The position numbers were made by a program, and so were the translations under genes. Positions 31,250-38,803 of a stretch of DNA of 39,281 nucleotides are shown piece after piece. The notes beneath the pieces are model-generated. The model was given only the letters and a program-made list of their open reading frames with translations, ran no database searches and was not told the DNA's origin. The stretch spans positions 1 to 39,281 of the forward strand of contig JBGQIB010000023.1 of the NCBI GenBank assembly GCA_041498295.1, written 5' to 3'. Each line of letters opens with the position of its first letter. Positions within the stretch are counted from its first letter, which is position 1. Origin of the DNA: VGRW01 sp041498295. GTDB lineage: Bacteria > Myxococcota_A > UBA9160 > SZUA-336.

Positions 31250-32548
31250 ATGGGACCCGAACGCTCGGTGTCTCGCGTGGCTCTGGCGCTATTCGCGCTC
31301 GCCGCGCTCCTGTCTCCCGGACTCGGCCAGGCCGAGACTCCCGACAATCAGATCTCGGCACTGAAGGCCGAGCTCGCCGCGACCAAGGGCGAGCTCTCTC
31401 GAACCCAGTCCGCGCTCGAGGCGCTCGAGCGCAAAGTGGACGCGCTCGTGGCCGCGCCCGCGGCGGCCGTCGTGCCGCCGGAGCCGCCACCGGCGCTCGA
31501 AACGGCGCGCATCGCGCCGATCAATGCCGACAACCCGGGCATCAGCTTCGTCATCGATGGTCAGGCGGCGAGCAACACACAAGGCAACGACGGCGCGGGC
31601 TTCCTGCTCGCAACCGGAGAGCTCTTCATCTCCGCGCCGATCGATCCGTTCCTGCGCGGCTACGCGAGCATCAACGGCACGACGGACGAGTCGTTCAACA
31701 TCGAGGAAGCGGCGCTCGTCACCACCTCGCTGCCCTACAACCTGACCGTGAAGGGCGGCCGATTCATGGCCGACTTCGGCCGCTTCCCGCACTGGCACGA
31801 CGAGGCGCTGCCATTCGTCGACCGACCGCCGTCGATCGAGAACATCATCGGCGGTGAGTCGATCTCGGAAGGCGCCGAGACCTCATGGCTCGCACCGACC
31901 GACCAGTTCATCCAGGTCACGCTCGGCGCGTACAACTCGGTGGGAGCGGACCGGCTCTTCGATTCGAGCGCGTTCGGCACGATGCCGGGGAGTCAGCGCT
32001 CGTTCAGCCAACTCAGTTACGTCGTGCGACCGCAGACCTATTTCGACCTCACCGATACGCTGAACCTCGAGGTCGGCGCGAGCTGGCTCACGGTTCCGAC
32101 GAACGCGAACCGCGAGCTTTACGGCGTGGACGTCACGTTCCGGCATCAGCCCGGAACGAGCAGCTTCTACCAGGGGACCGTCGTCGGGGTCGAGTGGCTC
32201 TGGAACGACGAACAGTTCAACAACGTCGTGGTCGGCACGGATCCGGTCAGCGGCGCCGACCTGCTCGGCTCCGGCCGCTTCCGGCGCGACGGCGGTTACG
32301 CGTACATCGAGAGCTTCTTCAATCGGCGCTTCTCGCTCGGCGGGCGCCTCGACTACGCGCAGCAGATTTTCGGACCCGCGGACCGGCAGCGCACGGCGAG
32401 CGCGTTCGTCACCTGGCAGCCGTCGGAGTTCCAGCGCCTGCGCTTCCAGTTCGACAACATCGGCACCACGGGCCAGGACGATCAGCGCTTCACGCTGCAA
32501 TGGACCGCCTTCATCGGGAGTCACAGTCATGGTTTTTCGGCTCGCTAG
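31250..32548 (+). CDS. Porin-like outer-membrane beta-barrel protein of the znu operon
   Basis: A 432-residue protein. It has a signal peptide (1-27, ending GLGQA), an N-terminal coiled coil (about 32-68, ISALKAELAATKGELSRTQSALEALERKVDAL) as in trimeric porins, a Pro/Ala linker, and a beta-barrel rich in alternating aromatic strands. No TonB plug is present. The end GSHSHGFSAR is His-containing rather than a classical terminal Phe. Being overlapped by znuA, it probably admits the metal passively or as a complex for ZnuABC. I chose the ATG at 31250 because GGAGG lies upstream. Its last 20 bp overlap the znuA start. Confidence 0.75.
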   Translation: MGPERSVSRVALALFALAALLSPGLGQAETPDNQISALKAELAATKGELSRTQSALEALERKVDALVAAPAAAVVPPEPPPALETARIAPINADNPGISFVIDGQAASNTQGNDGAGFLLATGELFISAPIDPFLRGYASINGTTDESFNIEEAALVTTSLPYNLTVKGGRFMADFGRFPHWHDEALPFVDRPPSIENIIGGESISEGAETSWLAPTDQFIQVTLGAYNSVGADRLFDSSAFGTMPGSQRSFSQLSYVVRPQTYFDLTDTLNLEVGASWLTVPTNANRELYGVDVTFRHQPGTSSFYQGTVVGVEWLWNDEQFNNVVVGTDPVSGADLLGSGRFRRDGGYAYIESFFNRRFSLGGRLDYAQQIFGPADRQRTASAFVTWQPSEFQRLRFQFDNIGTTGQDDQRFTLQWTAFIGSHSHGFSAR

Positions 32549-33455
32549 CTACGGACTCACACTCATCGTCTCGCTGGGTCTCTCCGCGCCGGCGGCGGCG
32601 GCGCTGCGCGTGGTCGCCTCGCTGCCTGACGTGGCCGACATGGCGCGCCAGATCGGCGGTGACCGCATCGAAGTCACCACCATCGCAGAAGGCGGTCAAG
32701 ATCCGCACAAGGTGCCGGTGAAGCCGAGCTTCGTGACCAAGTTGAACCGCGCGGACGCGCTCGTCGTGCAGGGGCTCGGCCTCGAGCACGCCTATCTGCC
32801 GGCATTGCTCGAGGTCGCTCGCAACTCGAACATTCTGCCCGGCGCGCCCGGCTACATCGACAGCTCGCTGTACATCCACCCGCTGGAGATTCCGCAGAGT
32901 CAGAGCCGAACTCAGGGCGAGCTGCACGCACTCGGCAATCCGCACTTCAATCTCGACCCCACGCAGGGGAAGCTGATGGCGCGCGCGATCGCCGAGGGAC
33001 TCGAGCGCGTCGACCCCGACGGAGCCGAGACGTACCGAGCGGGGCTCGCGAGCTACCAAAAGCTGCTCGACGAGAAGATCGCCGAGTGGGACAAGCTCGC
33101 GGCGCCGCTGCGCGGCTTGAAGGCGGTCTCGTATCACCCCGACCTGATCTATCTCGCAAAGCACTACGGGATCGAGCTCGTCGGCACGATCGAGACCAAG
33201 CCCGGCGTGCCCGCGACGCCGGGTCACTTGGAGGAGTTGATCGAGGTGATGAAGCGGCAGAAGGCGACGCTGGTGATTCGCGAGGTCGCGTACGAGTTGC
33301 CGCTCGCGCAACAGGTGGCCGAGCGCGCGGGCGCGCGCGTCGCGACCGTCTCGAGCTTGACCGGGGGTCTACCGGGCACGGCGACCTACGTGGAGTTCGT
33401 CGAGGCGAATCTCCGCGCCTTGGTCGCGGCCGCGACGGCCGGAGGCGCGAGTTAG
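32529..33455 (+). CDS. znuA: ZnuA-like metal-binding protein of an ABC transporter
   Basis: A 308-residue periplasmic cluster A-I binding protein with a signal peptide (1-24). Metal-ligand candidates are His60 (GGQDPHKVPVKPS), His139 (LGNPHFNLDP) and His203 (SYHPDLIYLAKHYGIELVG), at nearly the same positions as E. coli ZnuA His60, His143 and His207. Three His ligands favour zinc over manganese. It lacks the His-rich acidic loop of enteric ZnuA. It begins inside the end of the porin gene (20-bp overlap) and is followed 4 bp later by the ATPase gene. The family also binds Mn2+ and Fe2+, so zinc remains an inference. Confidence 0.87.
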   Translation: MVFRLASYGLTLIVSLGLSAPAAAALRVVASLPDVADMARQIGGDRIEVTTIAEGGQDPHKVPVKPSFVTKLNRADALVVQGLGLEHAYLPALLEVARNSNILPGAPGYIDSSLYIHPLEIPQSQSRTQGELHALGNPHFNLDPTQGKLMARAIAEGLERVDPDGAETYRAGLASYQKLLDEKIAEWDKLAAPLRGLKAVSYHPDLIYLAKHYGIELVGTIETKPGVPATPGHLEELIEVMKRQKATLVIREVAYELPLAQQVAERAGARVATVSSLTGGLPGTATYVEFVEANLRALVAAATAGGAS

Positions 33456-33459
33456 TCGC

Positions 33460-34113
33460 ATGGAGCCGGAGCTGATCAAGGTCGAACACGCGGACCTGGG
33501 CTACCCCGGGCGCGTGGTCCTGCGCGACGTTTCCCTCGCGTTGCGGCGCGCGGAATTCGTCGCGGTGCTCGGCCCGAACGGCTCGGGTAAGACGACGCTG
33601 CTGCGGAGCCTGCTGGGATTTCTCCCGCCGCTCGGCGGGCGGATCGAGCGAGCTCGAGAGCTGCGCGTCGGCTACGTGCCGCAGCGCGAGACACTCGACG
33701 ACCTCTATCCAGTCACCGCGCGCGACGTCGCCATGATGGGCACGTTCGGGGACGTGCCGTTTTGGCGCCGCATCGGCGCCCGGGAGAGAGCGCGCGCGCG
33801 CGCCGCGCTCGAGGCCTGCGACGCGACGCAGTTCGAGCGCATGCGCTATGCGGAGCTGTCCGGCGGGCAGCGGCAGCGCGTTCTGATCGCGCGCGCGCTC
33901 GCGACCGAGCCGCAGATCCTCCTGCTCGACGAGCCCACGGCCGGCGTCGATCGCGCCGCTGAGAAAACGATCCTCGCGGTGCTTGGACGGCTGCGCAGTG
34001 AACGGGGTCTCTCGATCTGGATGGTTACGCACCACGCCGAGGCGGCGCGCGGCGCAGTCGATCGGACGGTGAGCGTCGCTTCTGGCAGCGTCGCCGAGGA
34101 GAGTGAGTCGTGA
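33460..34113 (+). CDS. znuC: ZnuC-like ABC transporter ATPase
   Basis: A 217-residue ATP-binding subunit with Walker A GPNGSGKT (38-45), Q-loop PQR (74-76), signature LSGGQ (133-137), Walker B ILLLDEP (153-159) and switch His191 (VTHH). It powers metal import through ZnuB. It is shorter than many ZnuC proteins and has no extended Cys/His tail. The start ATG at 33460 is 4 bp after znuA. The stop overlaps the permease start by 4 bp, so the set is translationally coupled. Confidence 0.92.
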   Translation: MEPELIKVEHADLGYPGRVVLRDVSLALRRAEFVAVLGPNGSGKTTLLRSLLGFLPPLGGRIERARELRVGYVPQRETLDDLYPVTARDVAMMGTFGDVPFWRRIGARERARARAALEACDATQFERMRYAELSGGQRQRVLIARALATEPQILLLDEPTAGVDRAAEKTILAVLGRLRSERGLSIWMVTHHAEAARGAVDRTVSVASGSVAEESES

Positions 34114-35564
34114 TGGAGGTGTTCTCTCCGGACTTCTTGTTCCGCAACGCGGTACTGGGCGGCTGGATCGTCTGCGTGCTCTGCGCCGTACTCGGCGTGT
34201 ACGTCGCGCTGCGCAGGATGGTGCTGCTCGGGGTCGCGCTGCCGCAGGCCGGCGCGGCGGGAATCGCGCTCGTCTTTCTCGTGACTCACCACGTGCATGG
34301 CGAAGGCGGCAGCGCGCACTGGGTCGCCCTGGCCGGCTCGCTCGCCGCGACGTTCACCGCGCTCGCTCTGCTCGTGATCGGCAGCCGCGGATCGCGCACG
34401 CCGGTCGAGTGGCGCATCGGTGGCCTGTTCGCGGTCGCGTCCGCGACGACGCTGCTCACCGTCGCGCTGAATCCGACTGGAGATCTCGAGATGACGAGTC
34501 TCTTGCGCGGCGAGCTGCTCGCGATCTCGGACCGCGACCTCGCGGTTCTCTCCGTGGTGGCTGCGCTCGTCCTCAGCGTGTTCGCGCTGTTCCGGCGCGA
34601 AATCTTGCTCGTCTCGTTCGATGCGGAGTTCGCGCGCACGATCGGGCGCAATCCCGCGCGCTACGACGCGCTCTTGTACTTGCTTCTCGGCGTCGGCATA
34701 TCGGTCGGCGTGATGACCGCGGGGCCGATGGTCGTCTTCGGCTTTCTCGTGCTGCCCGCCTTGGCCGCGCTGCGACTCACGACTCACTTGGCGATGACGT
34801 TTCTCGCCGCCGCGGCGATCGCCACGCTCTGCTCGCTGGGCGGGTTCGAGCTGTCGTACCGAGCGGACCTGCCCGCGGGACCGGTCTACGTGCTGCTGGC
34901 CGCGGCTGTCTGGGTGATCGCCGGGGCGACGGCGCGCGCTCGGCGGCGCATCGCGACGAGCGTCGGCGTGCTCATGCTCGCGCTAGCGACGCTTCCGCTC
35001 TCGGGCTGCGGGCTCTTGAAGACTCCGGACGAGCGCGCGGCCGAGCCGGTGGAGAGAGGCAGCCTCCCGGAGCTCCAGGGCGCGGTCGCCGTGCTTCCGT
35101 TCCGCAACGAGACGGGCCAGACGCTCCGGCTGGCCAGCGGAAGCCCGCTCGACGAATTCGCGCGCGCTCTCGGGCGAGGCGGCGACGCTCCGCCGCTCAC
35201 GGTGCTCGACCTGCTTCGGGTGCGCGCGGCGCAGGAGTTGGCGCGGCGCGGCTACGACGTGGTCCCGCTCGACACGGTATCCGCGGCGGTCGCGCAGACG
35301 CCGAGTGACTGGCGCGCGGCGCAGGCGCAGGCCCGGGCGGGAGGTATTGCGGGCCCCCTGCTGATCGGCACGTTGAAGCAATTCACGCGCAACGCAGACG
35401 ACCTCCTGCACGTGCGTCTCGAGCTCGCGCTCGTGGATTCCGCCAGCGGCGGGATCGTCTGGCGGGGAGACGCGCGCCGGCCCGTCGCCGTCGCGGCGGC
35501 GTTCACGCTCGCGGAGATCGCGCAGGACGCCGCGCCTGCCGTCTTCGCAGAAGCGTTCCACTGA
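34110..35564 (+). CDS. ZnuB-like permease fused in frame to a lipoprotein
   Basis: A 484-residue ORF, far longer than ZnuB (about 260-290). Residues 1 to about 275 are a polytopic ABC-3 permease (LRRMVLLGVALPQAGAAGIAL; FDAEFARTIGRNPARYDALLYLLLGVGISVGVMTAGPMVVFGFLVLPALAA). A basic stretch ARARRR follows, then a hydrophobic segment IATSVGVLMLALATLP and the classical lipobox LSGC with Cys300, that is, a full lipoprotein signal. Residues 300-484 form a soluble domain (AVAVLPFRNETGQTLRLASG, then a helix/strand pattern) like the GNA1162/CsgG-type lipoprotein group. Positive-inside topology allows both halves to be correctly placed. The start overlaps znuC by 4 bp. An internal ATG at 34974 could start a separate lipoprotein. 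Confidence 0.85.
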   Translation: MMEVFSPDFLFRNAVLGGWIVCVLCAVLGVYVALRRMVLLGVALPQAGAAGIALVFLVTHHVHGEGGSAHWVALAGSLAATFTALALLVIGSRGSRTPVEWRIGGLFAVASATTLLTVALNPTGDLEMTSLLRGELLAISDRDLAVLSVVAALVLSVFALFRREILLVSFDAEFARTIGRNPARYDALLYLLLGVGISVGVMTAGPMVVFGFLVLPALAALRLTTHLAMTFLAAAAIATLCSLGGFELSYRADLPAGPVYVLLAAAVWVIAGATARARRRIATSVGVLMLALATLPLSGCGLLKTPDERAAEPVERGSLPELQGAVAVLPFRNETGQTLRLASGSPLDEFARALGRGGDAPPLTVLDLLRVRAAQELARRGYDVVPLDTVSAAVAQTPSDWRAAQAQARAGGIAGPLLIGTLKQFTRNADDLLHVRLELALVDSASGGIVWRGDARRPVAVAAAFTLAEIAQDAAPAVFAEAFH

Positions 35565-35578
35565 CACCGGACAGTGTC
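35563..35578. promoter_or_regulatory. Inverted repeat GACACC-N4-AGTGTC after the znuB-lipoprotein gene
   Basis: It pairs at 5 of 6 arm positions with a 4-bp spacer (GGAC), and overlaps the stop codon of the permease-lipoprotein gene. It is related to the dyads at 18927 and 22500. It sits at the end of the metal island, just before the 86-bp repeats, so it may equally be a short hairpin. Confidence 0.3.
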
Positions 35579-35811
35579 GGAAGAGCGCGGTGAGGGCCGC
35601 CCCGAGCCGCGCGCGCAAGCGGTGAAGCCGCGCGCAGTGAGGCGGAAGCCGAGCGAAGTCAATCGGAAGAGTGCGGTGAGGGCCGCCCCGAGCCGCGCGC
35701 GCAAGCGGTGAAGCCGCGCGCAGTGAGGCGGAAGCCGAGCGAAGTCAATCGGAAGAGTGCGGTGAGGGCTGCCCCGAGCCGCGCTCGCAAGCGGTGAAGC
35801 CCAAGTCAATC
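35579..35811. repeat. 86-bp tandem repeat array (two full units, one deleted)
   Basis: Units begin at 35579, 35665 and 35751, each with GGAAGAG(C/T)GCGGTGAGG, giving an exact 86-bp period. Units 1 and 2 differ by about one base. Unit 3 has lost 25 bp internally and carries two substitutions. Each unit contains GCCGCGCGC stretches that can fold. The array fills the gap between the znu operon and aat. A diverged relative occurs in inverted orientation at 8359-8446, so this is a dispersed, locally amplified element. Confidence 0.9.
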
Positions 35812-35833
35812 GGCCGCGCTACGCTCGCGCTCG

Positions 35834-36478
35834 ATGGATCCCGAGCGCCCCAACGCGAAGCTTTTGCTGCGCGCTTATGCGCGCGGGATTTTCCCGATGG
35901 CCGACCCGCGCACCGGGACGATCGACTACTACAGTCCCGACCCGCGCGCGGTCATTCCGCTCGACGGCTTCCACCTACCGCGCAGTCTGGCGCGCGTCGC
36001 GAAGAGCGGCCTCTTCGAGCTGCGCAGCGATACCGCCTTCGAGGCCGTGATTCGCGCCTGCGCCGAGCCGCGGCCGGATCGGCCGGAAACGTGGCTCGAC
36101 GAGAGACTCGTGCGCGCGTACGTGGAGCTGCACGCGCGCGGCTTCGCGCACAGCGTCGAAGCGTGGCGCGCCGGGCGCCTCGTCGGCGGGCTCTACGGTG
36201 TGCACCTCGGCGCCGCGTTCTTCGGCGAGAGCATGTTCAGCCGGCCCGAAGCCGGCGGCCGCGACTCGTCGAAGCTATGTCTCGCGGCTCTCGTTGGTTG
36301 GCTGCGAGAGGGCGGCTTCCACTTGCTCGACACGCAGTTCCGCACGCCGCATCTCGCACGCTTCGGCTGCATCGAGCTCCCGCGCGCGCTCTATCTCGAG
36401 CGGCTCGAGGAGGCGCTCGAGCGCCGCGGTCGTTGGCCGAGCGAGGCGCGCGCCGCCAAGGGCCACGCCTTCAAGTAG
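35834..36478 (+). CDS. aat: Leucyl/phenylalanyl-tRNA--protein transferase
   Basis: A 214-residue enzyme of normal Aat length. It would add Leu or Phe from aminoacyl-tRNA to N-terminal Arg or Lys of proteins, marking them for ClpS/ClpAP degradation. Signatures: LLRAYARGIFPMAD, YYSPDPRAVIPLDGFHLPRSL, GGLYGVHLGAAFFGESMFS and LLDTQFRTPHLARFGC. The ATG at 35834 lacks a good ribosome site but homology begins there. It lies just after the 86-bp repeats. A small in-frame membrane ORF follows its TAG stop. Confidence 0.94.
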   Translation: MDPERPNAKLLLRAYARGIFPMADPRTGTIDYYSPDPRAVIPLDGFHLPRSLARVAKSGLFELRSDTAFEAVIRACAEPRPDRPETWLDERLVRAYVELHARGFAHSVEAWRAGRLVGGLYGVHLGAAFFGESMFSRPEAGGRDSSKLCLAALVGWLREGGFHLLDTQFRTPHLARFGCIELPRALYLERLEEALERRGRWPSEARAAKGHAFK

Positions 36479-36505
36479 GTAAAGGCCGCGCCCGATGCGG
36501 TCAGC

Positions 36506-36673
36506 GTGACGAGCTTCATGGCGATGATCGTCGCCTCGGCGGTGGGCCTCTTGCTCCGCGATCCCCTGGATGGCGTCCTGGGCGTCGTCCCGGGCGAAGC
36601 GATCGGAGCGATCGTCGGGATCGCCGTCTACTTCGTCACCCGCCGCTGGCTCGCCGAGCTGCGCAACGAGTGA
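36506..36673 (+). CDS. Small putative two-helix membrane protein
   Basis: A 55-residue ORF (start GTG; alternative ATGs at 36518 and 36524). Nearly every third codon position is G or C, as in the neighbouring real genes. Two hydrophobic segments (about 5-17 and 32-44) flank a short acidic turn, and the end is basic (TRRWLAELRNE). It lies in the same frame as aat, 27 bp after the aat TAG, and those 27 bases also look coding. It could be a separate small gene or what remains of a longer tail. No function is recognised. Confidence 0.5.
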   Translation: MTSFMAMIVASAVGLLLRDPLDGVLGVVPGEAIGAIVGIAVYFVTRRWLAELRNE

Positions 36674-36682
36674 CTCGAGCGC

Positions 36683-37894
36683 TCAGCCGCGCTCCGGATC
36701 GAACTCGATGCGCATCTCCTTCACGCCGTTGATGAAGTTCGAGCGCAGGCGGCGGGGCGGCGCGGCGAGGCGCGGGTTCTTGAGGCGCGTGAGCATCTCC
36801 TGGAAGATGACCGTGAGCTCGAGCCGCGCGAGGTTCGCGCCGAGGCAGTAGTGCTCGCCGATGCCGAAGGCCAGGTGCTGGTTGTCCTGGCGAGTCACGT
36901 CGAAGCGGTCGGGCTCGCTGAAGACGTCCTCGTCGCGGTTCGCGGACGGGTACCACATCACGACCTTCTGACCCTTCGCGATCTTCTGTCCGCGAATCTC
37001 CGTGTCCTGCGTCGCGGTGCGGCGGAAGTAGTGCACTGCCGGGTCGAAGCGCACGAACTCCTCGACCGCTGTCGGCACGAGCGACGGATCGTTCGCGAGT
37101 AACTCCAGCTGATCCGGATGCGCGAGCAGTGCACGCATGCCGTTCGTCGTCACGGTGCGCGTCGTCTCGTTTCCGGCGACGGCCAGCAGCAGGAAGAACG
37201 AGCAGAACTCGATTTCGCTCAGTTTCTCGCCGTCGATCTCGACGTTCATGAGCGTGGTGGTGAGGTTGTCGGCGGGCTCCTTGCGGTAGCGCTCCGCGAG
37301 CTTCATCGCGTAGCCGAACATCTGGATCGAGGCGGCGCGGGCGTCTTCCTCGGTGTTCTGGAATTCGGGATCGTCAAAGCCGATCAGCTTGTTCGACAGC
37401 TCGAAGATCAGCTTGCGGTCCTCGAGCGGAACGCCCATCAGCTCGCAGATGACTTGCAGCGGCAGCTCGGCCGCGAGCTCCTCGACGAATTCGCACTCAC
37501 CGCGCTCCGCCACCGCGTCGACGATGCGCTTCGCGAGCGCACGCAGATACGGCTCCTGCTTCGCGGTCATCTGCGGCGTGAAGCCGCGCTGCACGATGCG
37601 CCTGAACTTCACGTGCTGCGGCGGGTCCATGTTGAGCATGATCATGCGCATGCCCATGAGCCCGGCTTCGTCGCGGTCGGCGATGTTCGTGCCACCTAGC
37701 CACGACGAGAAGAGCTGTGGATTGCGCGAGACGAGCTTCACGTCCTCGTACTTCGTCAGATTCCAGAAGCCGACGCCGCCGCGCTCCTTGTGCCAGTGCA
37801 CCGGCGCCTCGCGGCGCAGTTCCTTGAACCAGTGGTGCGGCGTGCCCGAGACGAAGTTGTCGGGATTGTCGAGATCGATGTCGTCGAGGGCCAT
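36683..37894 (-). CDS. Cytochrome P450 (CYP125/CYP142-like)
   Basis: A 403-residue soluble bacterial P450. The I-helix motif AGNETT lies at 240-245, ExxR at 279-282 (EFVR), and the heme-binding loop FGIGEHYCLG at 343-352 with Cys350 as heme ligand. Segments such as MLNMDPPQHVKFRRIVQRGFTPQM resemble the CYP125/CYP142 group, which oxidises the cholesterol side chain in actinobacteria. Sterol or another lipid is therefore a likely but unproven substrate. GGAGGAGG precedes the ATG at 37894; a longer frame exists but crosses the divergent promoter. A KstR-type site lies 24 bp upstream. No ferredoxin gene is nearby. Confidence 0.93.
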   Translation of the reverse strand: MALDDIDLDNPDNFVSGTPHHWFKELRREAPVHWHKERGGVGFWNLTKYEDVKLVSRNPQLFSSWLGGTNIADRDEAGLMGMRMIMLNMDPPQHVKFRRIVQRGFTPQMTAKQEPYLRALAKRIVDAVAERGECEFVEELAAELPLQVICELMGVPLEDRKLIFELSNKLIGFDDPEFQNTEEDARAASIQMFGYAMKLAERYRKEPADNLTTTLMNVEIDGEKLSEIEFCSFFLLLAVAGNETTRTVTTNGMRALLAHPDQLELLANDPSLVPTAVEEFVRFDPAVHYFRRTATQDTEIRGQKIAKGQKVVMWYPSANRDEDVFSEPDRFDVTRQDNQHLAFGIGEHYCLGANLARLELTVIFQEMLTRLKNPRLAAPPRRLRSNFINGVKEMRIEFDPERG

Positions 37895-37917
37895 CGCGCC
37901 TCCTCCAGCGCGCCGAT

Positions 37918-37931
37918 TAGAACACGTTCTA
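37918..37931. promoter_or_regulatory. KstR-type operator on the P450 side
   Basis: TAGAACACGTTCTA: 6-bp arms around two central bases, matching the KstR consensus TNNAACNNGTTNNA known from mycobacterial sterol regulons. It lies 24 bp before the P450 start codon, where it could block transcription of that gene. Confidence 0.65.
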
Positions 37932-37970
37932 TTGGGGGTCGCAAGCGACCGCCGCGCTTGAGGGTGGATC

Positions 37971-37984
37971 TGCAACGTGTTCCA
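37971..37984. promoter_or_regulatory. KstR-type operator on the enoyl-CoA hydratase side
   Basis: TGCAACGTGTTCCA also fits TNNAACNNGTTNNA at every fixed position. It lies 9 bp before the hydratase ATG. With the site at 37918 it gives one operator for each of the two divergent genes. Confidence 0.6.
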
Positions 37985-37992
37985 ATCCGGGC

Positions 37993-38793
37993 ATGACGAG
38001 CCCCCATGCGATCGTCGAGCGGGATGGACACGTCCTGGTCGTGACGATGAACCGACCGGAGGCGAAGAACGCCCTGTCACCCGACATGTTGTGGCGCATG
38101 TACGAGGCTTGGCGGCTGCTCGATGCCGACACCGAATTGCGTTGCGCGATTCTCACCGGCGCCGGCGGCACGTTCTGCGCGGGCGCGGACCTGAAGACGA
38201 TCGGCCGCGAGCAGAAGCCCGACGAGGAGATGCAGAAGCGCATGAAGGAGGTGCCCGACCTCCACTGGCAGGCGCTGCTGCGGCACAACCGGCCGATGAA
38301 GCCGATCATCGCCGCCGTCGAGGGCTACGCGGTCGCGGGCGGAACCGAGATTCTGCAGGGCACCGACATCCGCGTCGCCGGAGACACCGCGATCTTCGGA
38401 GTCACCGAGGCGAAGCGCGGCCTGTTCCCGCTGGGCGGCTCGACGATCCGGCTGCGCCGGCAGATTCCATATACGCTCGCGGCGGAGATCCTGCTCACCG
38501 CGCGCCACGTGAGCGCGCAGGAAGCTAAGGAGTTCGGTTTGATCGGGCGCGTCGTGCCGGCGGGCGCTGCGCTCGACGAGGCGCGCAAGATCGCGACACA
38601 GATCTGCGAGAACGGACCGCTCTCGGTGCAGGCGATCCTGAAATCACTTCGCACCTTGGACGAAAGCATGCCCGAGTCGGTCGCGCTCGAGAAAGAGCTC
38701 GAGCTCGGCTGGCCGGTGTTCGCGAGCGAGGACGCGAAGGAGGGGCCGCGCGCCTTCGCCGAGAAACGCAAGCCCGTGTACAAAGGGCGCTAG
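37993..38793 (+). CDS. Enoyl-CoA hydratase/crotonase-family protein (EchA-like)
   Basis: A 266-residue crotonase. Oxyanion-hole segments are GGTFCAGADLK (59-68) and EGYAVAGGTEI (110-120). Both catalytic Glu positions are kept: Glu119 (GGTE) and Glu139 (FGVTEAKRG). The C-terminal part includes ARHVSAQEAKEFGLIGRVVP. It probably hydrates a 2-enoyl-CoA in beta-oxidation of a fatty acid or sterol side chain. Its likely regulation with the divergent P450 through the paired KstR-type sites recalls KstR-controlled cholesterol genes. An amidohydrolase gene follows 10 bp downstream. Confidence 0.92.
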   Translation: MTSPHAIVERDGHVLVVTMNRPEAKNALSPDMLWRMYEAWRLLDADTELRCAILTGAGGTFCAGADLKTIGREQKPDEEMQKRMKEVPDLHWQALLRHNRPMKPIIAAVEGYAVAGGTEILQGTDIRVAGDTAIFGVTEAKRGLFPLGGSTIRLRRQIPYTLAAEILLTARHVSAQEAKEFGLIGRVVPAGAALDEARKIATQICENGPLSVQAILKSLRTLDESMPESVALEKELELGWPVFASEDAKEGPRAFAEKRKPVYKGR

Positions 38794-38803
38794 GAGGAGC
38801 GGA

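Noticed and set aside
35252..35809. Minus-strand open frame containing repeated peptide blocks over the 86-bp repeats
   Set aside because: The repeated peptide simply translates the DNA repeat, and the rest is antisense to the lipoprotein domain; no start signal.
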